Below, one piece after another: positions 24,101 through 36,100 of a stretch of DNA of 64,000 nt (its first letter is position 1; each line of letters starts with the position of its first letter). The DNA comes from Ectocarpus siliculosus (taxonomy: Eukaryota > Sar > Phaeophyceae > Ectocarpales > Ectocarpaceae). Under the pieces are notes generated by a model, which was not told the DNA's origin, made no database searches, and saw nothing but the letters and a program-made list of their open reading frames with translations. Made by a program: the position numbers and the translations under genes. Location of the stretch: contig FN649727.1 in the NCBI GenBank assembly GCA_000310025.1, forward strand, positions 3,807,343 to 3,871,342, given 5' to 3'.

Positions 24101-27100
24101 CGCCGCCACTTACAACGGATTGAAGAGAAGCTATTCTTACGCTGGCTCTATTTTCATACTTAAAAAACTCCCTATGTAAAAGAAAAGGGCGACCTTCCCG
24201 CCCTTTAGATATAATGCATTCTACTGTTAGCAGTAGAGGACACCATGAAGAGGTATCCTGTGTGCTGGCACGTTCAGGTTTGCTACTGGAGCTGAAATAT
24301 CGAAGGTCGCAGCAGTCTCTGAAAAACAGTCCGTAATCTGCGCCGGAACCCAACATGTGTCACAACCGTGCCCACCGTCACGGACCGTAAACCCAGAACG
24401 AGGGTCGCCAGCAGTAGATAATGGCATGAGCTACTGCAGTCAACCCGCAGTTTAGGAGATAGGGTCACTGGCGGCGACCACGAGGAGTACAAGACGCAGG
24501 GTGTCGGTCTAATTTGCGGAGGTTTGCGGAGATTGTAGGCTGCTACTACGACCCTCGATATCACCACCCCAGAAGCAGATTACCGAGCGCGCTGACACAC
24601 ACACCGCTGCTGTAGGGTGTCCTCTAGTGATACAGCAGTAGAATGCATAGAACTAGTGCAAGCCAACCTTGTTTGAGCGCTCGCCGTTTTGACTCTCTTC
24701 ACTTGAATTTAGACTGGTGTGAACTTTTATCTTGATTTCAAAGGAGATGTGTGAAGGTAGACGCGTGAAATGTGTGCTTAGAGCAACCTCTACTGCCGGT
24801 CCCTGCGAGAATCAACGATTTCTGTTTTTCGCGATGCCTTCCGACTGACTGGTCTTGTGTGCCTCCTGTGCATTTTCTGGTGCTCTTCCGTTTGTTTTCA
24901 AACTCAGTCCACATCAAAACCCGTTGTCTGCCATCCCTCAAGACCTTAGCAGTCAAGAACTTGAGCCTAAAACATCCAAAATCTAAGAAGTTGTCCATGA
25001 CAACAGATGCTCAGTCAGAAACCTATATAGCCACCGTGGGGGTACCCCATAGACAAAATAAGAAACTACCGTTGGCCAAGATCTGCGGTGGTGGTGGCGC
25101 GTTCTGTGTCTTTTTTCGTATAATGGGAGAATCAGTGTTCGGGAAACAAACACGTGGTGACCTCCCGGAGAATACACTAGGGTTAGCGCCCGTCCTTCAT
25201 GAGCCTCTCGGCACGATTGACTCCCACTCGCGCGACCATATCTAGGTGGGATCCATCCTCCTCTCCCGGGGTCATGAATGACGTCATTACTTGCCTCGGA
25301 GACCGTTCCGGATGACTGCGATTCCCCCGCCCCGCCCCTGCCGCCACCGCGAGAAAGCAAGCTCCGCATTCCCTCCGGCGTCTGCGCAGACACGCGGGCC
25401 TGCCTGGCTAGGGCCGCCTTCTGCAGCAGGCGCAGCGCGTATTCCACGTCGCCGACGCACGCCTGCACCGTTCCGACGGCAACCTACGTGAAGAGAGATA
25501 GACCTTAGGGTTAGGGACCTAAGACGGGACAGGATTGGATGTGATTGGTAGAAGGACGGGGGGCTCGGGATGGGGAGGAACACAGACGGGTGGCATCAGT
25601 GGTTCAGTGCCACCGCAAACATCTTGTGAAGGAATGGAGGACAAACACGAGCCTAAAAGAAACGAGGCTGATCGATCGCAGTTCCAAGTAACTCTTGAGG
25701 GTGAAACAGGTCGTTTGTAAAGGTGGGGTGGCAACGCCGTGTGGCGCCTTTCTGGTATACATACGTATCGTTTCTTCACATCAGATGCATTGTTGGCATA
25801 CAGTAGGGTGGAGGACTGGCGGGGGGGGAGGGAGGTACGAAGCACACAAAGGAGGGCGAGAAAACCAGTGGCGCAGGAACCGACCAAACACAACATCGTA
25901 GAACCCAACAAATCTCAACACCACGGCCGCCAAACACAGACTTTCTTAGATACCCTACACGTGGCTCTCTTCTTCTTCCTATTTAGCACATCCTGCTGTC
26001 AGCCTAAGGCAGGCAAGCAGTTGCTTCCTCACGTCATTGATCGCATTCATGGTGAAGTTGTTGATCACTTGGAAGGTCACCACCGGAGGCTCATCGTCCT
26101 CCTCGTCGTCCTCCTCCCGGGGGCCGAGGCAAGCCGAGACCTGCAGAGGCCAAGGACCAGGCACAAAGCCAGTCAGTACTACCCTGAAAAACCGTTCTTG
26201 TTGACGCAAAAAAAGTCAACGGCCGAGCGGTTGGTTCAATTAGACCGCAACGGGCTTGGTTTTCCAGCGATATGTAACGTTTCGAACGAGGAAGCAGCAG
26301 CAATAGCAATGCCACCCCGCAGAAGGTAGCTCTACTGTTCATCTGTCTCGCTCAAGGTTTGATGCTTTGGGGTATCGTGACTACGTGACTACACTATCGC
26401 TAGTATTACAGGTCATGATTTCGACTAAATAGCCGTTACAGGTTATGATACCGGTTTGACATCGATTTCTGCGAGGGGAAAGGAAAGCCTACCACGCGCG
26501 CAGCGACCCGCGATAGGAAAATTGGCAAGCGCACCCTCGTTTTTCTTAATGTGGGTCGTGATTCGGAAAATACGGATGCAGGATAGGGAACCCAATCGGT
26601 CATTTACTGGGCCATGGTGATGACTGAGTGAGTCGTGATATAGATGTCGCAATTGCCGATGCCGTTTCACACCATACTTCTTCGACATCCCTGATTCCCA
26701 GCCGATGTATCAGCGACGACGCAGTATCTACACACAAGAAGCAACTTAGGGTCTGAGCGACGGGTTAGACAAAACGCCGGTACAATGCATCAACACGTTT
26801 GTAAAGGTACCGCATCTTATCTTGTACAACGTGTACCATCGCCTGTTTTCTCACCTGCCTCGCCACATCGTGCAGGGCGGCGATTCTTCCGCCCTTGGCT
26901 TTCATGGACATGTGCGCCTGGCGTGACGCGGACGGGGCGGGTTGTCGGCAGCAGAACGGCGAGTGGAATAAATATCCCCCGGCGCCCGGCAAGCACACGC
27001 GCGTGCATCAGGCGTTTCCACAAATAACAAAAAAATAAGCGGTACACATCATCACTAAGTTGGAAATTGCTCCGACTTGCAGGGAACAGCAGTGGCACGC

Positions 27101-30100
27101 GGTTTGTGCATGGGTCAAGACCCTTGCGGCGCATGTTTTCAGGGATGGCCGAACACCCTTGGGTGGCGGTAAGTGTTGTCCATGGTGAAATCAGCGTTCC
27201 AACGGCGGGATAGACACAACCAACCGCTCGCCTCAAGGTAGAGCGAGATGACGGCCTTGGCGAGGCTGGGGCACTTGATGTTCTGCTGCTCGCACACGCG
27301 CTTGAGGGACGCCCCGTGGGTCTCCAGGCTCTTCGGGTGCAGCCTCAGCAGCCGGGTCAGCTGCGACAGGATGCGACACACCGTTTCCGCCTCTTTCATC
27401 TGTCGCGCACGGCGAGCGAGGGAAGGGGGAAGGAGGGTCACTCGCTTTGGACCATCCGGCCGAGGCCAGGAGGCGCACATCAAGGGAAGCCCTAAGCCTC
27501 ACTTCACTGACTGGGGGGTGGCCGATCCGATAGTTTTCTTCGAGCCTACCCTATCTCAAGAGAGGAAAATCGTCTTCGACAGACAACAGGGAAATTCTAC
27601 GCTTTATGAAAGGGGATCTGCACCTACCTACCTGTCAATCGGACGATCTGGGACACGCTTGCCATTTGTTTTTTTCTGCCACACCAGACGTTGTGCGAGT
27701 AGCGGAAGTGGGTAACGCAATGCACAACGACCCTTGGCGCACGCGCGCCAGGAACCATCGTAGGGAACAAAAAAACAAACACGAAGCACGCGGCTCGACT
27801 CCGGTTGGTCCCGACACATACACAGAAAGCTTTCAAGCTTCACCTCCAACAGCACCATCCCCACCACCGCCACCACCACCACCATTTTCACACCTGGTCG
27901 TCCCCAACGAGGCTGACGAAGGTGTTCACCAGGCCTTCGGCGTGTCTGCCCAGCACCCCAGCAGCCACCGCCGCTCCCCCGCCGCCTCCGCTCCCGCCAC
28001 GGCCCGCCGCGGGATCGGCCGGCGCTACGTTGGAGTTAGGGAAGCTATCGTAGGCGGCCTGAACGAAAGAACGGGAGAAGGGACGGGCGGGGGGAAACAA
28101 AAATCAAGTCTTGGTGGTAGTTCCGCCGCAATCCGAGGACAACCTCGTCTCGGCGGTGCTTTCGACAACTCTCCGGTCTTATTTATATGAACTCCTCCGA
28201 AGGAGGTGGTGTCGAGCTGACGCGGTCTGGCTCGCCGAAACGCGCCCCGGGAACCCCGGTGTGCAGGCATTCCGGCCGCTTCTTCTATCCTGCAGCAGGG
28301 ATCACGAACGGCCGGTCGAGCGCCGCGGCGGGTGGTGCGAACCGGCCGCCGAAAGCCTTCCATCCGTGAAGAGCCCACTACTTGTGTAACCGATTACGAA
28401 ATGGCTTCGAACAATCCTCTCTGGTGGGTCGGAAGGAAGTATTCTTCGTGTTTTGCGTCCCCAAGTCTTCTTCGGCCTGCGCGGCAAGCCGACCGGAACA
28501 CCGCTCAATGGTCTCGTTCGATCTATTTGCTATATTGTACAACCCCACCTCCCTACCTGCCGCACCTTACAACACGGCCCGAACAACGACAGGAGCAACT
28601 CACCGCCAGCATCTTGGCCGTGCGCGAGGCCGCGGTGCCCTTCTGCGGGGAGCAGTGCGCCGCGATGCACACGCACTCCTCGAAGCAGGACAGCGCCAGC
28701 TCCGCGAGAGACTCGGAAGGGGCGGACGGCGTCTTCTTTTTCGTGCCCTTATCCCCGCCGCCGCCGCTCTTGCCCTTCCCTTTCGAGGCCTTGGCGGCGG
28801 CGGCGGCGTCCCTGGCGGCGCCGGATGTGTTCCCTGTCGTCACCTGTGTGCATATCCGCCACGTGAGGTTTGCATGTGCAAGCACACGTCATCCATTCCG
28901 ATGTACGCAACGACCACACCTATAAAAGCCGAAATGGAGCCATTAGACTAGTCAGCGCTGACTAGTCTCATGGTTTGATCTCGGCTGCTATACAACCCCA
29001 CGAATCATGCAAGTATCAGCCGATACAAACGACCGAGGCGTTCACAGCAGCAGTTCCACCTCCAACACACCCCTCTGCGTCGTGGCAAGCACCGCGTCGC
29101 CCACTCGCGCCCCGCACCCACAGCTAAATAGCTCTCGCACGACGCACCCACCTGCCGGAAAAACTCTTTGAGCAGCAGCGGCGCGAGCACCGCGCACCTC
29201 TTCACGGCCGCCTTGCCGGCCCTCCCGGCGTCCGCCTCGTCCCGCGGCCCGCCCCCGTGGACACCGCCGGCGACGCCCTTGGCGGAAGGACCGCCCCCGA
29301 CGTCGACCTCGAGGCCGCCGCCGCCGGAGCTGGGTTGCGCGGCCCCGGCGCGGAGACAGCGCAGGTGGCCGCGGCAGGTCTCCAGGGCGAGGCGTTGCAG
29401 ACCGAGGTCTTCTCTGACAGCCTTCACACGGCGTGGAGGAGAAATAATGGTAACATACGTCAGCGTCGGAGGGGGTACGGACGATGAAGTGAAGTCACGA
29501 AAGAAAACCCGTGATAGCCGCAACTCCGGCGCTGGATACAATTTGGGCGGATGAGGAGAACCCAGAGGTTGCCCGTCTTGTGCAACGGTACGCTCTGTTT
29601 CCGCTTACTCTTGAGGGGTACCGCCGCCGTCGAAAGGATCAAACCACGGCATCCTCAATGTAGTGCTTGGTGTTTGCCGCACGCGGTCTGTCTCACAAAG
29701 CCCATATCAGAAGCTCCCTCGCGCTCCAAGTCTGCAAGTCTGCATGTTGTCACGATTGACAAACATCGGGTGGTAGTAATAGACAAATACTTGGTCAACA
29801 AAGCAACGGAACAACGGGACCTAACAATCAAAACCTTGCTCCACCATGACAACCCACCTCTGTCGGCGGATCATCTCTCGACAGGTCGACATCCATCTGC
29901 CCCGGGTCGCGCTCCGTGTCCCCCTCGGTCTCCTCGCCACCCGACGCGTCGACGTTGAGCACCGCCAGCATATCCTCCACAAACGCCAGGCCTAGGCACG
30001 GCATGCCTCCCGGGTACAACGTCAGGCCGAAGCAGCCGGCCGCCGAAAACCCCGGCTGCCCTCCTCCACCTCCAGAAGCACTCTCTGATTCACCCCAGAG

Positions 30101-33100
30101 ACTGTTACTGCTGCTGTTGCTGTTGCTGACAGCCCCGCCGTTACCTTTTTTCGCCCTCTGCTGGGCCGCGGTCGGGAGGCTGGGGGTAACCAGATCTAGC
30201 AGGGCCTGGCGGCAGTCGAACAGCCGCAGGACGCCCTGGACGGAAGCGAGGGCGGGGAGCTTGCTGCAGCCATGGACTGGCGAGACCGCCGCCGCCGCCG
30301 CCGCCGCCGAGCGTTGCCCACCGACGGTGGCCGGGAGAAGGAGCGAGCCCTGCATGAGAGCCTCGTAGGACCCGCAAAGGAGGGCGGCGGTGGCCAGCTT
30401 CGTCCTGGCAGCGAGCCCCCCGCTCGGGGAGAAGTCCGCTACCTTGTCAAGGTCGAACTCTGACAGCGGGCAGCCGGAGAGGGCCGTAGACAGCCTGCGA
30501 AGGTCGCCTTCCAGCTCGTTCAGGGTCTCTCGAAGCCCCCCTGCGGCGGCAGCGGCCGCCGCGTCTGCCGGTACCAGAGGCCCGTCGCCGTCATCATCGT
30601 CAAGCATGTTTTCCGGGTCGACCGCTCCGCCACCTCTGCTTGGGCTGCTGCTGCTGCTGCGCGCGTGCTCAGCCAGGCTCTCCCTGCCCGCCACCAGCAT
30701 GCGGTGCAGGCAGCCGAGGAGAATCGGGAGAGGTTCAACGATGTCCCCCGCGGAGTCCAGACAACGGCCCAAGAGGAGAGGTGAGCCGCCACCGCCACCG
30801 CTGCCGCTGCCGCTGCCGCCGCCGCCGCCGCCGCCGCCGTTTCTCGGGTCCGTGCCCTCCAGCCCTCCATCTACCGGCGGTGGTAGGCTCACGAACCGGC
30901 GGAGATGCCCGACGAGGAGGGACACGCTGTCGACCTGAACGTCGAGCGACCTTCCCGTCAGAAACGGAGAGGTTCCGGCAAGAACGACGGGGGGGGGGGA
31001 GTGGGGCCGATGGGAACATCAACATTTCCTGCGACACGAAGTCAAACCCCTCACGTCTTTGCGAGAACGATACCCCTTCGGTGGTTCTAGGCACCACAGC
31101 TCGTGTTTGATATGAACTCTCCCCCACGGATATGAAGGATTTCCAGGCTCGCATGCAATTCGTCATTACCCCACGATCCACACCCCCCTCCGATGCAGCG
31201 CACCTTCCATCCTACTCTCCGAATACAACTGTACCTCACGGCGCTTCGCGCTTGATGATGTGGTAGACTGGTCCGGTCAAAAACCCGCGCGAACCGTCCC
31301 GGCTTTGTAGGGATGCGATGCCAACGGTCTAACGTCTAACGACTACGGCATGCACGGCCTTGAGTACACCCGCCCCCCCCCCCCCCCCCCCCCGGGAAAC
31401 CCCCAATTTAAACCCCCCCTTGCCAAAAGAAGGAAACAACCCCGCCTAAAAGTTGGGGCGCCCCCCCCTTTGGCGGGGCCAAAACCCCCCCCAGGGAACC
31501 AAACCCTTCGCGAAAAAAAAACCGGAAACCCCCCCGCCGCCCCTGGCCCCCCCCCCCGCCAGTGGGAAACGGAGAAACCTTTGCCTCTGGTGGCCCCCCC
31601 TCNNNNNNNNNNNNNNNNNNNNNNNNNNNNNNNNNNNNNNNNNNNNNNNNNNNNNNNNNNNNNNNNNNNNNNNNNNNNNNNNNNNNNNNNNNNNNNNNNN
31701 NNCCGGTAAAAAACCCGCGGAACCCGCCCCGGTTTTTTGGGGAGGGGACCCCAAAGGTTTAACTTTTAAGGATTCCGGCAGGCCCGCCCTTGAGAACCCC
31801 CCCCCCCCCCCCCCCCCACGCCCGGAGACCCACGATCTGAACCCACCCTTGCACAAAGCAGGACAACAGCCCGTCGTAGAGCTTGGCGCGCACCACCATC
31901 TGCTGGGTCAGACACCTCCTCAGGAGACCGAAGCCTTCGGCGAGAGACAACGCGGAGCCGCCACCGCCGCCGCTGCCGCCGCCCGCCGCCAGTGGGAACG
32001 GCAGAACCATTGCCATCTGCTGCCCCTCGCTCATCTGGCTCGTCTGGCTCATCTGCGTGCCCCCGTTCGAACCCCCGCTCAAACCTCCGCGACCCGCAAC
32101 GGCGGCCGCGTTTCGGCTCTGATCCTTCAAGAGCAGCACGAGGCCCCCGACGGCGACTAGGCGGGCGCGTTCCTCGCGGCTGAAGAGGGCCTTTCGCAGA
32201 GGAAGGACCACCGAGTCCTGCGGGTTTGTACAAGCATACAGTAGCGTCGTGTATAGACGCGTGGATCGAGACGAGCTTCTCGGCGTGGTGACTGACCAAA
32301 CCCCCCCTGCCTGTTGGTTGTAGCATACAACCGATGTAGAGGCGTGGATCGAGACGAGCGCTCTCCTGTGTGGTAACGAATGCCCCCCGTTTGCTTGTAC
32401 AACGTGTGTAGGGGAGGAGTGGATCGAGACCAGTTTTTTGTAGGAGTCACGTGTTGACGAATGCCCCCCCTCTTGTTTGCACAAGGTAGAGGAGGAGTGG
32501 ATCGAGACCAGCTTCTCTACGAGTCGCGTGGCGGCGAACGCCCCACTCTTGGAAGCCCTTAGTCATCGACGTGACAGGCCATCACGACAATGCGCGAGAC
32601 GACGCTCTCCTCGGCCTGTGTATGCTGCAACACGATAAAACGGGGCTCTTACGCACACAAGAAGGGAAACATAGACAACAAACAATACAACCAGAGAAAC
32701 ACGAGAGACGTTGTTGCCCTGTAGGTCAGGTCCACCTCTGATTGTGGTGTACAGCAGCACGCCGTACCTGAAGACCAGGGCGCAGCCGCATCAGGGGCGA
32801 GACGGCCTGGAGAAAGCGCTCGGCGACCGTGGGCGGGAGCACCGAGATGTACCCGAACACGTCCTGCACGGCCGCCGCCTTCCCGAGGAGGAGGTTCGGG
32901 TAGCGCTGGACCAGCAGGCCCAGGAGTTTGACGTAGCCCAGGACCCCCTGCGAGCGGGCCGTCACTTGCTCCAGCACCGCGCTCAGCACCTGGTCGCGAA
33001 CCACCTGCTTCGAGTTGCGTTGTTGTCGTTACTAATGATGCGTTGTTTTACTCTAGTAGTAAATGTTGCGGATGACAGCTAACGCGTCCAAGAAACAGAA

Positions 33101-36100
33101 GGATAAACAGAACTGCAACCGCTGTTATGTTTGAATGTGACAGAGGAGGACGGAAGAGGTGTTGTGACCGATTTTATCCTGTATCGATGACAGAGTCGAA
33201 TACGATATATCCCACAATCCAAAACCAACTGACAGCTTGACGCTACCGCCGGGCACAGAGGGGTGGCTGCTGAAAATGTTACCCAATTCGCTTTCGGATT
33301 GTGCCCAACAAAAGGGGCAAGAGAATCTCCTTTCCGTGCGCAACATTTTCATCGCAATGAGTTGCAGCGACTCCCCCAACACATCGAATGAACTTTATTG
33401 GAAAATAACGCGAAACAACCAAGGCGACCGACAGCAGACTGGACCCAAGCTTCACGGACAACCTTCCCGCACAACACACAGAAAGCGGACAGAATATCCC
33501 ACGCTAGACTTGACTTGGCGTGTTCAGTACAAAAAGGAACTCCGAACAGGCGTCAACCGACAACACACCTACATTCTAGGTGCGTGAAAGTGGCTGGAAA
33601 CGAAGCAGTCTGAGGGGACGACGCAACCTCACCTCGTGGGTCTTGAATGTTTCCATCAGCACCACGCGTCCGAGGTACGAAGCCCGCAGGGCGGCCCGGT
33701 GGCTCTGCGCCCCCTGGAGCTTCTCCAGCATACCCCTGGACGCGCCGACCGCTCCAGGGGAGGACGACCCTCCGCCGCCGCGGTCGAGCAGCCTGAGCCC
33801 AAGCCTCAGAAGAGAGTCGACCAAGTGGTCCCAGCCCCTGCTGAAAGCGACCACCGTCAAGAGCACCCTCTCGACCGCCTTGGCCGAGGAGGACGACCCG
33901 CCGCCGCCGCCGCCGCCGCCGCTAACACCGTCTTCCCCGTCGCTTGCGCCGCCACCGCCGCCGTCTCTTCCTTCCGCTCTACCCCCCCCGCCGCCGCCGC
34001 CACCGCCGCCGCCGTAGCGCTGCCACCGCCGCCCCCCCCGCGCCGCCTCTTCCTCGCTCTCCAGCCACGCGGAGCCCTCCCTGAGGTGGTCGTACACCAG
34101 GCAGTCGGACACGATCTCCTCGACCAGGTCCAGGACCGGCTGCTGGAACCGCTGGATGCGAGCGAGGGAGAGCAGGAGCGCGAGGCGGAACGGAGTGAAG
34201 GCGCGACCGACCTCCGCCGCGGCCGCCCTCCTCTGGAAACCTTTGAGCACGCAGCTCGCAAGGCTGTGGTCCTGCTTCATCGCGAAGTTGAAGTGCAGGA
34301 GGATGGTGCCCTCGACGAAACGGAGCTCCTCGGTGCTGTTGGTCCCGAGCCCCCCGCCTCCCCCGCGGCCGATGGAGCCACCACCGCCGCCGCCACGGCC
34401 GCCGCTTATTGGCCTGATTGGGATGCCGCCCGCCGCTCCGGCGGCGGCGTCCTCCCGGTCAGCTGCTTCCGCGTCCAGCCGGTTAAACACTTGAATCACG
34501 CCCTCGAGAGCGGCCTCCTTGCATCCCCTGCACAACCACATTTCGGATGCCGCGCAAGCAACATGCGACACAAAATAATTGGGCGAGGTGCGTGGGGGGG
34601 AGGACGGGCACTTGTCACCATGAGCGAATCGTCCCGTGCGACGGTGTGGTACGTAGCTGGACGATGTTCTGGGAGAGTCCCATGCCCGCGAGCTCGTTTT
34701 ATGACGTGCGGGCGGGATGCAGAACGCGAGCAGGAGGATACGCTCCAGGGCAAGCAGGGGTCAGATGCGCGACCGAGAAAATGAAGCATAAGCAACAAGG
34801 GTACACATACGCAAACAATCATTCTGGAGTGCATATTGCACCATACGGGAAAACATCAAACTCCAGCAGAACACGCTATTTTTACCTGCCAGCCAGCAGC
34901 AGCAGCTGATACGTCAGCGCCGGGAGGTCGTGAAGCTTGGCGTTCTTGCGCAGGTGCCGCAGCACCCGAGACACCGCCACCGACAGATGCCTCTCCCCGA
35001 GATCCAGATCCCTCAGCGTTTGGCACATGCCCACAGATACCGCGCCTGGCCATCGGGCGCGGAACAGGCAAGACACCACCCTATCCTTGTACTGCGCGCC
35101 CGAGAGCCCCCGCACGTCTTCGGGTACGGGGTCTTCCTCAGATAGGGTCGGCACCCCCGCGGTGACGCTGAGCACCTGGTACATACACCCGAGTTTTGAG
35201 ATGAAACGGCGTCGAGAGATAAAAAACAAAAAACACGAGTTTTTGCCATGGAAGATAGTTCTGTGAAACCCGGGGCAACGGGTTGTGTATGCGCGCAGCA
35301 CATGGAGCTCCAGGGTTCAGAAGCTAGACTACAAGATGCAGTGTTGATGGCCTCACGAAGCACCAGCTACCCACTGCCCCCTTTCGCAATACGCACAGTT
35401 GAGATACCGATATTTTAACAGCTCCGCTTAGAGCGACACAAACATCTCCTTTCCTGCCAACTACACCTGGAGGACCTAACCCCCCTACCGCGCCCATTCT
35501 TACGGGCTGCTCAAAGGGATCAGGACCTACCCCCCCCGCGCGCCCATTCCTACGGGCTACTCAAAGGGATGGTACGTTTCACCGCACAAAGTAGGTAGAG
35601 ACACGGAAGGAAGGCAGGAAAACCTACACACCTTAGGGAGGATGTCAAGGACGACGAGAAAGCTCGCCGCGGCCTCCTCGCTCATCTCCCTCTCGGACGA
35701 CTGGCGCTGGTGGCCGACGGTGAGCCGGCCCTGGCACTTGGAGGCTTCCAGCAGCGGCGCGAGGACTGCGTTGACGATGGCGGGGGCGTGGTCGGGGCTG
35801 ATGTCGCCCAGCTCGGCGAGGAGGACGTTCTGGAGCTCTTGCGCCGGCTTGTCCACCACCAGGCCGGAATGTATGGCCTGCGATGCGGGGGAGGAGGGAA
35901 GGGGAAGGGGTGAAAAGTGGAAAGGGAGGCTCTTACGGGTTTCGCAAAACGCTTACACCATGGAGTGTATGGCCTGGATGCCAAGAAGAGGGAGAGGGGG
36001 GGGGCAGGGGAAGGGGTGCAAAGTGAAAACGGAGGCTCACAACGGGTTTTGCGACACGTTATTGTACCATGGTGTTGACTCGAAGCTAGGCTAGAGCTGT

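Noticed and set aside
25503-25520. Telomere-like TTAGGGTTAGGG
   Set aside because: Only two units, inside a FANCI intron; not an array.
31350-31709. Apparent Pro-rich open frames through the N run
   Set aside because: They arise from low-quality duplicate sequence and unknown bases, not from a gene.
32560-32640. Possible extra FANCI exon reading AEESVVSRIVVMACH
   Set aside because: The exons ending at 32768 and starting at 32217 already join in phase and match the family without a gap.
33636-34784. 382-codon open frame on the plus strand opposite a FANCI exon
   Set aside because: The minus frame carries conserved FANCI blocks. The plus frame is a compositional shadow.
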